In this document: positions 42,892 to 53,519 of the stretch, piece after piece
Position numbering within the stretch: position 1 is the first letter of the stretch
How the letters are laid out: each line of letters starts with the position of its first letter
DNA from: Photobacterium sanguinicancri
Lineage (GTDB): Bacteria; Pseudomonadota; Gammaproteobacteria; Enterobacterales; Vibrionaceae
Length of the DNA stretch: 64,000 bases
Assembly (NCBI RefSeq): GCF_024346675.1
Contig: NZ_AP024850.1
Location: 2,852,001 to 2,916,000, forward strand
Reading direction: 5' to 3'
Notes under the pieces: model-generated
The model's input: only the letters and a program-made list of their open reading frames with translations
Databases searched by the model: none
Told to the model about the DNA's origin: nothing
Translations under genes and position numbers: made by a program

Positions 42892-43407
42892 TTAATCTAG
42901 TAACGTCTCTTCCAGACGCTCAACTTCGTCACGCAGCTTATCAATAAATTTAAGCTTACGCACGGCATCCGCCGCATCATTCCAATTACTCTCTGCCAAT
43001 AATGCTTCAAGCTCTAGGAGTTGTGCTTTAAAGAGCGTTTTAGTTTGTTGCTCAAAATCAAATAGAGCATCGGCAGGATCGCTAGCATCAGAAATTTCTT
43101 CAAGTTCTTCACGCAGTTCCATTTGCTGCATCAAGAACATTGGGTCTTGCAATGTTTTGTGCTCGCCACGGATGTCTAGACCACGCTCAGAAAGCATGTA
43201 CTCTGCACGAGAAATAGGGTGCTTAAGCGTTTGGAATGCATCGTTAATTTGAGCGGCTTTTTGTACCGACATCAAGCGATCACGCTCTGAAGCCGTAGCA
43301 AAATTATCAGGATGGAAACGACGCTGCAGTTCACGAAACTGGTGTGAGAGAAGGCTACCATCGAGTTCAAATTGGAAAGGTAGGCCAAATAATTCGAAAT
43401 GATTCAT
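42892..43407 (-). CDS. hscB: Fe-S assembly J-domain co-chaperone HscB
   Basis: HscB delivers IscU to HscA and stimulates its ATPase. The 171-residue protein starts [20 protein letters not shown] and has a J-domain with the HPD tripeptide in [15 protein letters not shown] (about residues 32-34). A C-terminal three-helix IscU-binding domain follows. It lies 76 bases after iscA, and that spacer contains a long hairpin, so its level relative to iscRSUA may be set there. Confidence 0.96.
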   Translation of the reverse strand: MNHFELFGLPFQFELDGSLLSHQFRELQRRFHPDNFATASERDRLMSVQKAAQINDAFQTLKHPISRAEYMLSERGLDIRGEHKTLQDPMFLMQQMELREELEEISDASDPADALFDFEQQTKTLFKAQLLELEALLAESNWNDAADAVRKLKFIDKLRDEVERLEETLLD

Positions 43408-43428
43408 ATCGCATCTAGTATCAGTAAA

Positions 43429-43472
43429 ATGCGCAGTGAAAAGTGAAATAATTCACACTTTATACTGCGCAT
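43429..43472 (-). terminator. Stem-loop between iscA and hscB (possible attenuator)
   Basis: Outer arms ATGCGCAGT and ACTGCGCAT pair perfectly; inner AAGTGA and TCACACTT segments extend the stem. On the minus strand it is followed by TTTTACTG. It lies 12 bases after the iscA stop inside the operon, so partial termination or message processing is likely. Confidence 0.6.
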
Positions 43473-43483
43473 AGAAAAGGCGA

Positions 43484-43807
43484 TTATACGTTAAAGCTTT
43501 CGCCACAACCGCATTCGCTCGATACGTTAGGGTTATTGAACTGGAAGCCTTCGTTTAAGCCTTCTTTGGCAAAATCTAGCTCAGTACCATCAAGGTAAAC
43601 AAGGCTCTTAGGATCAATAATCACCTTTACGCCTTGCTTTTCAAACACTTGATCGCCTTCATCGAGTTCATCTACGAATTCGAGCACATAGGCCATTCCT
43701 GAACACCCTGAAGTACGGACGCCGAGACGAAGACCAATGCCTTTACCACGGTTTTCTAGGAAAGTAGCTACGCGACTTGCTGCCGCTTCAGTAATAGTAA
43801 TGGCCAT
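43484..43807 (-). CDS. iscA: Fe-S assembly A-type carrier IscA
   Basis: A-type carrier that receives clusters from IscU and passes them to apo-proteins. From [17 protein letters not shown] the product has 107 residues, identical to E. coli IscA in length. The three ligand cysteines are in [10 protein letters not shown] and at the C-terminal [10 protein letters not shown]. The frame opens three codons earlier (MLYMAIT), but the internal ATG at 43807 fits the family better. It lies about 21 bases after iscU. Confidence 0.97.
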   Translation of the reverse strand: MAITITEAAASRVATFLENRGKGIGLRLGVRTSGCSGMAYVLEFVDELDEGDQVFEKQGVKVIIDPKSLVYLDGTELDFAKEGLNEGFQFNNPNVSSECGCGESFNV

Positions 43808-43828
43808 ATACAACAACCCTCAACGGAA

Positions 43829-44215
43829 TTAATTTTCTTCGTGTTTCTTTTTGTAATCAGTTACAGCTGCTTTAATTGCATCTTCTGCAAGAATTGAGCA
43901 GTGAACTTTTACAGGCGGTAATTCAAGTTCTTCAGCAATCGCTGAGTTCTTGATTGATGCAGCTTCGTCTAATGTTTTACCTTTAACCCACTCTGTAATA
44001 AGTGAACTAGAAGCAATAGCAGAACCGCAACCGTATGTTTTAAATTTAGCATCTTCGATGATGCCATCGTCGGTAACTTTAATTTGCAGCTTCATTACGT
44101 CGCCACAAGCTGGTGCACCCACCATGCCGCTACCAACACTTTTATCGTTTTTATCAAATGAGCCCACGTTACGCGGGTTCTCATAATGATCGATGACTTT
44201 TTCACTATACGCCAT
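43829..44215 (-). CDS. iscU: Fe-S cluster scaffold protein IscU
   Basis: IscU is the scaffold on which clusters are built from IscS-derived sulfur. From the ATG at 44215 it has 128 residues (as in E. coli): MAYSEKVIDHYENPRNVGSF, with ligands in GAPACGDVMKL, KTYGCGSAIASSS and the HscA-recognition motif LPPVKVHCS. The open frame to 44269 overlaps iscS and is not the true start. AGGAAAT-type ribosome sequence precedes the ATG. Confidence 0.98.
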   Translation of the reverse strand: MAYSEKVIDHYENPRNVGSFDKNDKSVGSGMVGAPACGDVMKLQIKVTDDGIIEDAKFKTYGCGSAIASSSLITEWVKGKTLDEAASIKNSAIAEELELPPVKVHCSILAEDAIKAAVTDYKKKHEEN

Positions 44216-44249
44216 GATAATTTCCTCGAATGCTATTCGACCGCAAAGA

Positions 44250-45464
44250 TTAGTGGTGTGCCCACTCAACGGTATCTAAATCTACACCTTCTTTGTACAT
44301 GTCCCAAAGTGGCGACATCTCACGTAGTTTTTCAACTGCGGTGCTGATTTGGTTGATTGCGTGATCAATTTCTTCTGCAGTCGTGAAACGACCGAAAGAG
44401 AAACGGATTGAGCTGTGTGCCAGTTCATCGTTCAAGCCAAGTGCACGTAGTACGTACGAAGGCTCTAGGCTTGCAGATGTACATGCAGAGCCAGATGAAA
44501 CTGCTAGATCTTTCAGTGCCATTAGCAGTGATTCACCTTCAACGAATGCAAAACTTACGTTTAAGTTGTTTGCAACACGTTGCTCTAGGTCACCGTTAAT
44601 TGTTGTTGCTTCGATGTCTTTAATGCCATCAAGTAAGCGTTGGCGCATTGCATCAGCGTGAGCACGATCTTGCTCCATTTCTTCTTTTGCAATTCGACAA
44701 GCTTCGCCCATACCGACGATTTGATGCGTAGCTAGCGTACCAGAACGCATTCCACGTTCATGACCGCCACCGTGCATTTGCGCTTCTAGGCGAATACGTG
44801 GCTTACGACGAACGTACAATGCACCAATACCCTTAGGGCCGTACAGTTTGTGCGCTGACATCGAAATCAAATCAACTTTCATTTCTTGCACGTCGATTGG
44901 TAATTTACCAGCAGATTGCGCTGCATCAACGTGGAAAACAATTTTGCGTTCGCGACATAATTCGCCAATTGCTGTGATGTCTTGGATCACACCAATTTCG
45001 TTGTTCACGTGCATGATAGACACTAAAACGGTGTCTTCACGAAGTGCATCACGAAGCTTAGCCATGTCGATCAGGCCGTTTTCTTCAGGGTCAAGGTATG
45101 TCACCTCAAAACCTTCACGTTCTAGTTGACGACATGGGTCTAAAACAGCTTTATGCTCTGTTTTACACGTGATGATGTGCTTACCTTTTTTATGGTAAAA
45201 GTGCGCAACACCTTTGATTGCTAAGTTATCAGATTCAGTAGCACCCGACGTGATAACAATTTCACGAGGGTCTGCATTTAGAAGATCTGCAATTTGTTCA
45301 CGTGCGTTGTCTACCGCTTCTTCTGCCTGCCAACCGTAACGGTGAGAGCGAGAAGCTGGGTTACCAAAGCAGCCGTCCATAGTCATACACTGCACCATCT
45401 TTTCGGCAACACGTGGATCAACAGGACAAGTAGCAGAATAATCTAAATATATAGGCAATTTCAT
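44250..45464 (-). CDS. iscS: Cysteine desulfurase IscS
   Basis: IscS takes sulfur from cysteine with PLP and passes it to IscU, TusA, ThiI and others. From [20 protein letters not shown] it has 404 residues, equal to E. coli IscS. The PLP lysine is in [14 protein letters not shown] and the persulfide cysteine in [14 protein letters not shown]. The ATG at 45464 is preceded by GGAG at good spacing; earlier in-frame ATGs at 45470 and 45482 are less suited. Only 31 bases separate it from iscR, whereas E. coli has a structured spacer of about 110 bases. Confidence 0.98.
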   Translation of the reverse strand: MKLPIYLDYSATCPVDPRVAEKMVQCMTMDGCFGNPASRSHRYGWQAEEAVDNAREQIADLLNADPREIVITSGATESDNLAIKGVAHFYHKKGKHIITCKTEHKAVLDPCRQLEREGFEVTYLDPEENGLIDMAKLRDALREDTVLVSIMHVNNEIGVIQDITAIGELCRERKIVFHVDAAQSAGKLPIDVQEMKVDLISMSAHKLYGPKGIGALYVRRKPRIRLEAQMHGGGHERGMRSGTLATHQIVGMGEACRIAKEEMEQDRAHADAMRQRLLDGIKDIEATTINGDLEQRVANNLNVSFAFVEGESLLMALKDLAVSSGSACTSASLEPSYVLRALGLNDELAHSSIRFSFGRFTTAEEIDHAINQISTAVEKLREMSPLWDMYKEGVDLDTVEWAHH

Positions 45465-45495
45465 TTTCATCTCCGAAAACACGGACAGCTAGTCT

Positions 45496-46014
45496 CTAGG
45501 AGCGGACATCGACACCAATGGTGGCGTTATCGTGTTGTTTTTTATTTACTAAATTCGACTTAGCAACGCTGTTTTGTAAATACTGATCTTGACGGTCAGA
45601 AATGGCTTGAACATCGTTGTCTTTCATCAGCTCACCGAGCGTGATGTTGTTTAAAAAGCCACTGATGCGTGAACTTAAATCGTGCCATAAGGTGTGAGTT
45701 AAACAGCGGGCTCCGCCTTGACAACCACCTTTCCCATGACACTTAGTTGCATCTACTGACTCATCTACAGCTGCGATAACCATGCCAATAGCAATAGCAT
45801 CCGCGTCTTCACCAAGGCGGTAACCACCACCGGGACCACGAACACTTGCCACTAAACCGGCTTTACGCAACCGTGAAAAAAGCTGTTCTAAATATGACAG
45901 CGAGATACCTTGGCGCTCTGAAATATCAGCCAAAGGCACTGGGCCATCTTGAGAATGCAAGGCGACATCTAACATCGCTGTTACTGCATATCTTCCTTTT
46001 GAAGTCAATTTCAT
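45496..46014 (-). CDS. iscR: Fe-S cluster regulator IscR
   Basis: Rrf2-family repressor that, with a [2Fe-2S] cluster, represses the isc operon. The 172-residue protein has an N-terminal winged helix ([42 protein letters not shown]). The cluster ligands are Cys92, Cys98, Cys104 and His107 in [16 protein letters not shown]. It is the first gene of iscRSUA-hscBA-fdx-iscX. Two matching type-1 IscR sites lie 42-91 bases upstream, supporting autoregulation. Confidence 0.98.
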   Translation of the reverse strand: MKLTSKGRYAVTAMLDVALHSQDGPVPLADISERQGISLSYLEQLFSRLRKAGLVASVRGPGGGYRLGEDADAIAIGMVIAAVDESVDATKCHGKGGCQGGARCLTHTLWHDLSSRISGFLNNITLGELMKDNDVQAISDRQDQYLQNSVAKSNLVNKKQHDNATIGVDVRS

Positions 46015-46055
46015 AACACACCGCTACCCACTCATGTATATGGGAGCAGTTTTGC

Positions 46056-46080
46056 ATACCTGACTAAAACAGTCAAGTAT
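46056..46080. promoter_or_regulatory. Type-1 IscR binding site, promoter-proximal
   Basis: A 25-base site built around CCTGACT and AGTCAAG with ATA/TAT ends. It agrees with the type-1 IscR consensus at every specified position. A TTGACT that could be a -35 element lies inside it on the minus strand. It is 42 bases before iscR. Confidence 0.85.
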
Positions 46081-46105
46081 ATACCTGACTAATTTAGTCA
46101 GGCTT
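46081..46105. promoter_or_regulatory. Type-1 IscR binding site, distal
   Basis: A second 25-base site with CCTGACT and AGTCAGG, perfect except for its last bases (CTT for TAT). It abuts the first site with no gap and lies 22 bases from the trmJ stop codon. Confidence 0.82.
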
Positions 46106-46126
46106 TTAACCCTTTGCTATGTAGGT

Positions 46127-46858
46127 CTACTTTTCGCGAGAAGCTAAAGATTTCTCAACTGAAGAAAGGATACCACGCAGGATATTCAACTCTTGCTGCT
46201 CAGGGCGAGCACGGCTAAATAAACGACGCAATTTAGTCATGACCATACCAGGATGGTTCTTATTGATAAATTGGGTTTGGCGAGTCACTTTTTCAAGGTG
46301 TTCATAGAACATTTCTAGTTCTTTCGCACGAGGATATTCAACCTCTTGCTTTTCACCTTTGTACTTTTCAGCTTCAAGATGCGCCATGCGAACCTCGTAG
46401 CTAATTGTCTGTACTGCCATCGCTAAATTCAGTGAGCTGTATTCAGGATTTGCAGGAATGTAGACATGACAGTGACATTTTTGCAGTTCTTCATTGGTTA
46501 GACCGGTACGCTCGCGGCCAAATAGAATTGCAACAGGGTGGGAATTGGTTTCTTCAATCGTTTTGATACCACATTCACGAGGATCTAGCTGAGGCCACTC
46601 CAATGTACGTGAACGAGCACTTGAGCCAATCACTAAACCACAATCAGCAATTGCTTCATCAAGTGTGTTGACGATTTTGGCGTTCTCAACAATATCCGCA
46701 GCACCTGCAGCGAGGGCAATAGACTTCTCATCGATCTCACAAGCGGGATCAACAAGGACAAGATTTGTTAAGCCCATCACCTTCATGGCTCTGGCGGCAG
46801 AACCTATGTTCCCAGGGTGGGATGTACCAATTAAAACAACGCTGATTTTATCTAACAT
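46127..46858 (-). CDS. trmJ: tRNA (cytidine/uridine-2'-O-)-methyltransferase TrmJ
   Basis: TrmJ methylates the 2'-OH of position 32 in several tRNAs. From [20 protein letters not shown] the product has 243 residues and shows the SPOUT-fold motifs: [38 protein letters not shown] and [14 protein letters not shown]. The frame continues upstream to 46942, but MLDKI aligns with the E. coli start. It lies upstream of iscR on the same strand, divergent from suhB, the normal trmJ-suhB-isc order. Confidence 0.95.
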   Translation of the reverse strand: MLDKISVVLIGTSHPGNIGSAARAMKVMGLTNLVLVDPACEIDEKSIALAAGAADIVENAKIVNTLDEAIADCGLVIGSSARSRTLEWPQLDPRECGIKTIEETNSHPVAILFGRERTGLTNEELQKCHCHVYIPANPEYSSLNLAMAVQTISYEVRMAHLEAEKYKGEKQEVEYPRAKELEMFYEHLEKVTRQTQFINKNHPGMVMTKLRRLFSRARPEQQELNILRGILSSVEKSLASREK

Positions 46859-47055
46859 GACGTAGCAATTTTCCGACGATTTGTTAAAGCCGTAGGATTT
46901 TAGCACAGCCATTTTGAAAGTGGGGAAAACATGTAGTTTCAATCAACATTATTATCAGAATTACACTTCAATCCATGCAGCCTATTTCCTAAAATGCTTT
47001 TATTACCCACCCAGATGAATAAAAAATAACCACTTCCATTTTTGCACGGCTCTGT

Positions 47056-47070
47056 TATACTCGCCGCCGC
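47056..47070 (+). promoter_or_regulatory. Probable -10 element and GC-rich discriminator of suhB
   Basis: TATACT at 47056-47061 is followed by CGCCGCCGC. A GC-rich discriminator of this kind is typical of growth-rate or ppGpp-controlled promoters. The -35 element is not clear. It lies about 44 bases before suhB. Confidence 0.45.
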
Positions 47071-47104
47071 TTTTTAGTTCTTTAACATCCGTTGGGAAGA
47101 TCCT

Positions 47105-47905
47105 ATGCATCCGATGCTAAACATCGCCATTCGTGCTGCACGAAAGGCCGGTGACCATGTCATAAAATCACTAGAAAAACCTCAATCAATCGAGGTTGCT
47201 GAAAAAGGTAATGACGTCGTTACTAATATCGATCTTGAAGCTGAAGCTCTCATCATCGAAACAATTCTTAAGTCTTACCCTGATCACTGCATCATTGGCG
47301 CAGAGACTGGTACTAAAGAAGGCCGTGACAAAGAATGTCAGTGGATCATTGACCCAGTGGATGGCACCAAAAACTTCGCACGAGGTTTGCCTCACTTCGC
47401 TATCTCAGTAGCACTACGCATGCGTGGCCGTACTGAAGTAGCTGCCGTTTACGACCCTGCTCGTAACGAACTATTCACTGCAACACGTGGTTCTGGCGCT
47501 CAATTGAACAGCCAACGCCTACGTGCAACTCAACCGCGTAACCTTGCTGGTACTATCCTTGCAACTGGTCTACCGTTTGCTGCTAAGCAACATGCTGAAA
47601 GCTACATGAAAATCCAAAGCGCATTATTCGTTGAGTGTGACGACATGCGTCAAATGGGTTCAAGTGCGCTAGACTTATGTTACCTAGCTGCTGGCCGTGT
47701 TGATGGCGTTTTCAAATTAGGCCTTAAGCCTTGGGAAATCGCTGCAGGCGAACTAATCGCTCGCGAATCTGGTGCTATCTGTACAGACTTCACTGGTAAC
47801 ACTAACTACATCACGTCTGGTAACATTGTTGCTGGTAATGCACGTGTAGTTAAGCCAATGCTAGCTAAAATCCGTGAACACGGTAGCGATGCACTGTCTA
47901 AGTAA
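47105..47905 (+). CDS. suhB: Inositol-1-monophosphatase / Nus factor SuhB
   Basis: SuhB has inositol monophosphatase activity, and in E. coli it also joins the Nus complex that antiterminates rRNA transcription. The 266-residue protein starts MHPMLNIAIRAARKAGDH. The metal-site motifs are IIGAETG, WIIDPVDGTKNFARGLP and KPWEIAAGELIARESGA. Codon use is strongly biased towards the pattern of highly expressed genes. It is divergent from trmJ and has a strong terminator. Confidence 0.97.
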   Translation: MHPMLNIAIRAARKAGDHVIKSLEKPQSIEVAEKGNDVVTNIDLEAEALIIETILKSYPDHCIIGAETGTKEGRDKECQWIIDPVDGTKNFARGLPHFAISVALRMRGRTEVAAVYDPARNELFTATRGSGAQLNSQRLRATQPRNLAGTILATGLPFAAKQHAESYMKIQSALFVECDDMRQMGSSALDLCYLAAGRVDGVFKLGLKPWEIAAGELIARESGAICTDFTGNTNYITSGNIVAGNARVVKPMLAKIREHGSDALSK

Positions 47906-47928
47906 TCTTTGATTACTCACCAAATTTT

Positions 47929-47961
47929 AAAGCCCTGCACAATGTGCGGGGCTTTTTTTTT
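47929..47961 (+). terminator. Rho-independent terminator of suhB
   Basis: AAAGCCCTGCAC and GTGCGGGGCTTT with an AAT loop, then a run of eight or more T, 24 bases after the stop. Confidence 0.92.
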
Positions 47962-48087
47962 CAACAAATTTGACGATTCCTTCCCTAACAGGCAGCCATG
48001 CCTTCGATAACCTGATCTAACACTTATAAAACATCATACTGCTTATGTAGAATACGCGTTTATTTCTCGTTTCTGTAGGTTACTGTT

Positions 48088-48774
48088 ATGTCGTCTCTTT
48101 TCACGCGCACTCTGCCCCTCTCCGCTATTGCCATTATCTGCACATCGCTATTAAGCGGCTGTGACAAACATTATGAAACCGTGGATGCAATTCCCTTTGC
48201 CGATCAAAACTTCCGTACCTGTGTATTAGAAGCCAATGAACAGTATTCAGAAGACATTACAGAACTGGATTGTGATAACAGCGATATTAAATCTGTCGAT
48301 GAGCTGAAATATTTTGAAAACCTACGCGAGCTATCGCTAAAAGATAATCAACTCGCAGCCATTGACCTCACCAACAACCCAGAACTACGTGCCGTTAACT
48401 TAGCTGATAACGAAATCCAAGTATTAGACCTGAGTGAGAATGAAAATTTACGCAGTCTCGTCATCACAGAAAATGAACTAGAGACCCTGGATGTGAGTGC
48501 TAACTCTAAACTAGAAAAGTTATTGGCGGGAAATAACCAACTAGAGAATGTGGTACTGAGTAAAAAAAGCCGTTTAGAACAACTTGCGCTGCCATCAAAC
48601 GAACTCACTGCTTTGGATGTAAGCGCAGCAACCGAGCTTGAACTGCTGAATGTGATGAACAATGACCTCGTCGAGTTAGATCTCAGCCACAACACCAAGC
48701 TGACAACCTTGATTGAGCAAGGCAATAAAATGAATGGCGGTAAGCAGCGCCCTGCAAGTGAATGGGCTAACTAA
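48088..48774 (+). CDS. Leucine-rich-repeat lipoprotein
   Basis: The 228-residue product has a lipoprotein signal ending TSLLSGC (Cys25) and a Cys-containing cap (FRTCVLEANE, ELDCDNSDI). From residue 79 to 204 there are six consecutive repeats of exactly 21 residues. Each is built as LxxLxLxxNxL followed by a second strand such as LDLSxN (for example LRAVNLADNEIQVLDLSENE). A partial seventh unit follows and a polar tail. Such repeats form a curved protein-binding solenoid. It should sit in the envelope. The partner is unknown. It has its own unit between the suhB terminator and a two-way terminator shared with secF. Confidence 0.85.
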   Translation: MSSLFTRTLPLSAIAIICTSLLSGCDKHYETVDAIPFADQNFRTCVLEANEQYSEDITELDCDNSDIKSVDELKYFENLRELSLKDNQLAAIDLTNNPELRAVNLADNEIQVLDLSENENLRSLVITENELETLDVSANSKLEKLLAGNNQLENVVLSKKSRLEQLALPSNELTALDVSAATELELLNVMNNDLVELDLSHNTKLTTLIEQGNKMNGGKQRPASEWAN

Positions 48775-48809
48775 GCCACTCCATTCTCAGCGTTGTCATA
48801 CAGACATAA

Positions 48810-48838
48810 AAAAACGGTGCCACATGGGCACCGTTTTT
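48810..48838. terminator. Two-way terminator between the LRR lipoprotein and secF
   Basis: AAAAACGGTGCC and GGCACCGTTTTT around a five-base loop. It can stop the LRR transcript and the converging secD-secF transcript. Confidence 0.9.
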
Positions 48839-48859
48839 ATAAGCAAGAATCACACACCA

Positions 48860-49807
48860 CTAAGGCATAGATTCAAACTCTTCACCTTCTTTCTCAACTT
48901 GCGGTGGCATTAGGTGTTCACGAACAATACCTAGTTTCAGAGCAAGTGCAGAAGCCACGTAAATAGACGAGTAAGTACCTACCACGATACCAATCAGCAA
49001 TGCGGTCGCAAAGCCGTGGATCATAGTGCCACCTTGTAAGAACAAGGCAATAACCACAAACAATGTTGTTGCCGACGTAATTAACGTACGGCTTAATGTT
49101 TGGGTAATCGAGTTGTTCATTACATCAGATGAATCACCTTTGCGCATCTTACGGAAGTTTTCACGGATTCGGTCAAATACCACGATAGTATCGTTGAGCG
49201 AGTAACCAACCACTGTCAGCAAGGCTGCAACAATGGTTAAATCCACTTCAATTTGTAAGAACGAAAAGATACCGATAGTAATAATAATATCGTGTGCCAA
49301 GGCCAGTACCGCACCCGCAGCAAGACGCCATTCAAAACGCATTGATACATACAGCAAGATACAAAGTAATGAAGCAATAATTGCTAGACCACCCGCTTCT
49401 GCAAGTTCATCACCCACATTTGGACCAACGAACTCGATACGACGCATTTCAACGTTTTGCTCAGTACCCACTTTTAGCGCATCAATGATCTGTAAGCCTA
49501 GCTTCTCACCTTTCAAGGTTTCACGAGGCTGAAGACGTACTAATACATCACGTGCAGTACCGAAGTTTTGAACAATGGCATCACCAAAGCCTGCTTTCTC
49601 AAGCGATTCACGAATAAGGCCTAAATCAGCAGGTTGTTCAAAACCTACTTCAATTAAAGTACCACCCGTAAAATCAAGACCCCAGTTAAGCTTCTTAGTC
49701 GCAACCGTACCTATTGCTACTGCAATCATAACGAGAGAGACAACAAAGGCCACTTTCGACCAACGCATAAAGTCGATCACTTTATCCGCTTTCATTAATT
49801 GATACAT
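48860..49807 (-). CDS. secF: Protein translocase subunit SecF
   Basis: SecF, with SecD and YajC, uses the proton gradient to help late steps of Sec export. The 315-residue protein has six membrane spans: one near 18-38, a periplasmic domain with LDFTGGTLIEVGFEQP, and a five-span block with GYSLNDTIVVFDRIREN, the SecD/SecF signature. It begins 12 bases after secD ends and is the last gene of the tgt-yajC-secD-secF unit. Confidence 0.97.
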   Translation of the reverse strand: MYQLMKADKVIDFMRWSKVAFVVSLVMIAVAIGTVATKKLNWGLDFTGGTLIEVGFEQPADLGLIRESLEKAGFGDAIVQNFGTARDVLVRLQPRETLKGEKLGLQIIDALKVGTEQNVEMRRIEFVGPNVGDELAEAGGLAIIASLLCILLYVSMRFEWRLAAGAVLALAHDIIITIGIFSFLQIEVDLTIVAALLTVVGYSLNDTIVVFDRIRENFRKMRKGDSSDVMNNSITQTLSRTLITSATTLFVVIALFLQGGTMIHGFATALLIGIVVGTYSSIYVASALALKLGIVREHLMPPQVEKEGEEFESMP

Positions 49808-49819
49808 TCCAGCGTCCCT

Positions 49820-51673
49820 CTAGATCGACAGCTTATCTACGCGTTTTCCGCCGTAGATAAAGTTAACTACTGCACGCGTACCGATAATCGCCGTAAACAT
49901 CGAGGTCAAAATACCAATCGATAACGTTACTGCGAAGCCTTTGATAGCACCTGTACCCACGGCAAACAAAATAATTGCAGTGATTAACGTAGTGATATTT
50001 GCATCGGCAATGGTACTGAATGCGTTCGCGTAACCCTGCTGAATTGCATGTTGAGGGCTGCGGCCTTCACGTAATTCTTCACGAATACGTTCAAAGATCA
50101 GTACATTGGCATCAACGGCCATACCTACAGTTAATACGATACCGGCAATACCTGGTAAGGTCATGGTAGCCCCTGGGATCATCGACATCACACCGATAAT
50201 CATCACCAAGTTCATCATCAATGCCATATTGGCAATCAAGCCAAATTTACGGTAATAAATCAGCGTAAACAGCATTACAGCTAACATACCCCATAGACAC
50301 GCTTGCACGCCCATATCGATATTTTGCTGACCCATTGATGGACCGATAGTACGTTCTTCTACAATTGAAATCGGCGCAATCAATGCACCCGCACGTAATA
50401 GCAATGCTAAGTTGTGCGCTTCAGCAGCAGAGTCGATACCTGTGATACGGAAGTTACGACCAAGCGCAGTTTGAATTGTTGCTTGGTTGATCACTTCTTC
50501 GTGCTTTTCAAGAATCACTTTACCGTTTTCATCACGTTCGCCACTGTCTTTATATTCAGTGAACATGGTAGCCATAAGCTTACCAACGTTATTACGTGAG
50601 AAGGCTGTCATCTTGCTACCACCTTCGCTATCTAGCGAGATGTTAACTTGTGGACGACCGTATTCATCAGCACTTGAGCTTGCATCAGTAATGTGAGAAC
50701 CCGTTAGGATGACACGTTTTTTCAGTACCGCTGGGCGGCCATCACGTGCTGTTTTCACTTCACTACCAGCAGGTACGCGACCTGCCATGGCTGCTGCTAT
50801 ATCAGCACTGCTATCGACTTCACGGAATTCAAGCGTTGCTGTCGCACCTAAAATTTCTTTTGCGCGCGCAGTGTCTTGAACACCCGGTAATTCAACAACG
50901 ATACGGCTAGCACCTTGGCGTTGGACCAATGGCTCAGCAACACCCAATTCATTCACACGATTACGAAGAATAGTGATGTTTTGCTCTACCGCATAGTTAC
51001 GGATCTCTTTTAAGCGCTCTTCAGAGAATGTTGCGCTCACCACGAAGCGGCCATTGCTGGTGCTGTCGCTAAAGATCATATCTGGGTGAAGTTTCGCAAG
51101 CTCACGCTCTGTTTGTGCCATTTGCTCGGCATCACGCAGGCGCACTTCAACCGTAGTATCAGTTTTACTGATCGCACGGTAACGAATTTTGGCTTCACGC
51201 AGTTCAGTACGGAAGGTTTCTTCCTGCTGACCCAGCAATTTTTCCATTGCCGCATCCATATCCACTTCCATTAAGAAGTGAACACCACCACGCAGGTCAA
51301 GACCAAGTTTCATCGGTGAAGCACCAATTGATTCAAGCCAGCTAGGGGTTGCAGGTGCAAGGTTTAAGGCTACAACGTAGTCTTCACCGAGTTCGTCGTT
51401 GAGAATATCGCGAGCACTGATTTGCGTATCAGGGTCGTTGAAGCGGACCAGAACAGCACCGTTCTCGAAAGCGATAGATTTGTAGGAGATTTTACTTTTT
51501 TCTAGGTCTTCGGTGACAACATCCAGAGCAGACATATCTACCGAGGCGCCACGCGCCCCGGAGATTTGAATCGCTGGATCTTCACCGTAAATGTTGGGAA
51601 GTGCATAAAGCAAACCGATGAGGAGTGCGAACACTACCATCAGGTTCTTCCACAATGGATAACGGTTTAGCAC
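49820..51673 (-). CDS. secD: Protein translocase subunit SecD
   Basis: The 617-residue SecD starts [20 protein letters not shown]. It has the large periplasmic P1 domain ([37 protein letters not shown]) and then a six-span RND-like domain with [20 protein letters not shown]. The conserved acidic residue for proton coupling is in that last motif. It lies between yajC (25 bases) and secF (12 bases). Confidence 0.98.
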   Translation of the reverse strand: MLNRYPLWKNLMVVFALLIGLLYALPNIYGEDPAIQISGARGASVDMSALDVVTEDLEKSKISYKSIAFENGAVLVRFNDPDTQISARDILNDELGEDYVVALNLAPATPSWLESIGASPMKLGLDLRGGVHFLMEVDMDAAMEKLLGQQEETFRTELREAKIRYRAISKTDTTVEVRLRDAEQMAQTERELAKLHPDMIFSDSTSNGRFVVSATFSEERLKEIRNYAVEQNITILRNRVNELGVAEPLVQRQGASRIVVELPGVQDTARAKEILGATATLEFREVDSSADIAAAMAGRVPAGSEVKTARDGRPAVLKKRVILTGSHITDASSSADEYGRPQVNISLDSEGGSKMTAFSRNNVGKLMATMFTEYKDSGERDENGKVILEKHEEVINQATIQTALGRNFRITGIDSAAEAHNLALLLRAGALIAPISIVEERTIGPSMGQQNIDMGVQACLWGMLAVMLFTLIYYRKFGLIANMALMMNLVMIIGVMSMIPGATMTLPGIAGIVLTVGMAVDANVLIFERIREELREGRSPQHAIQQGYANAFSTIADANITTLITAIILFAVGTGAIKGFAVTLSIGILTSMFTAIIGTRAVVNFIYGGKRVDKLSI

Positions 51674-51698
51674 TGCTATGATCCTTCAAAGCGAATAA

Positions 51699-52034
51699 TT
51701 ATAGAGACTTCATCGTGCCTTTTGGCAGAACAGCAGTCACGAAGTCTTTCTTGATTGTTACTTCAGTGCTGTCGTTAAGCGCGATAACAATGTAGTCGTT
51801 ATCTTCAGATACTTTAGAGATCTTACCTAGTAGGCCGCCGTTCGTTAGCACTTCATCACCTTTGCCCATGGAAGACATAAGATTTTTATGCTCTTTCGCA
51901 CGTTTCGCCTGTGGACGATAAATCATGAAGTAAAAAATTACAGCAAACAGACCAAGCATGATGAAAAGCTGCATGCTACCGCCTTGTGGAGCACCTTCAG
52001 CTGCGGCATGTGCCTGAGAAATGAAAAGACTCAT
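51699..52034 (-). CDS. yajC: Sec translocon accessory protein YajC
   Basis: A 111-residue single-span inner-membrane protein that joins SecDF. The span is about residues 22-40 (MQLFIMLGLFAVIFYFMIYR), followed by the conserved RPQAKRAKEHKNLMSSMGKGDEVLTNGGLLGKI basic/beta region. It lies 22 bases after tgt and 25 before secD, its universal position. Confidence 0.97.
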   Translation of the reverse strand: MSLFISQAHAAAEGAPQGGSMQLFIMLGLFAVIFYFMIYRPQAKRAKEHKNLMSSMGKGDEVLTNGGLLGKISKVSEDNDYIVIALNDSTEVTIKKDFVTAVLPKGTMKSL

Positions 52035-52056
52035 TTAATAACGTCCTCGTTAATTG

Positions 52057-53256
<1,200 letters not shown>

Positions 53257-53381
53257 CTAGTCAGAGCAAATACAACGGGCGGAATGCCTAATGTATTTTA
53301 GCGATAGCATTGCCGACTTTTCGACAATACTAGCCATTATGATAAACATAACAGCTAAATTCTGGTGCACTTAGCGCAAGA

Positions 53382-53410
53382 AAGGCTGCAATTTTAACAA
53401 ATGCAGCCTT
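53382..53410 (-). terminator. Hairpin between queA and tgt
   Basis: AAGGCTGCA and TGCAGCCTT with an 11-base loop, followed on the minus strand by TTCTTG. It lies about 110 bases after queA and may be a weak terminator. Confidence 0.6.
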
Positions 53411-53519
53411 ACATGACACTGACTTAACTGAGTAAGTCGATAATTAAACCCGCTTCAAGGCGTATTTGTTCACTCTTACTACGTAAATCAACAAATCCCC
53501 TCGATAGCATAACCAATGT

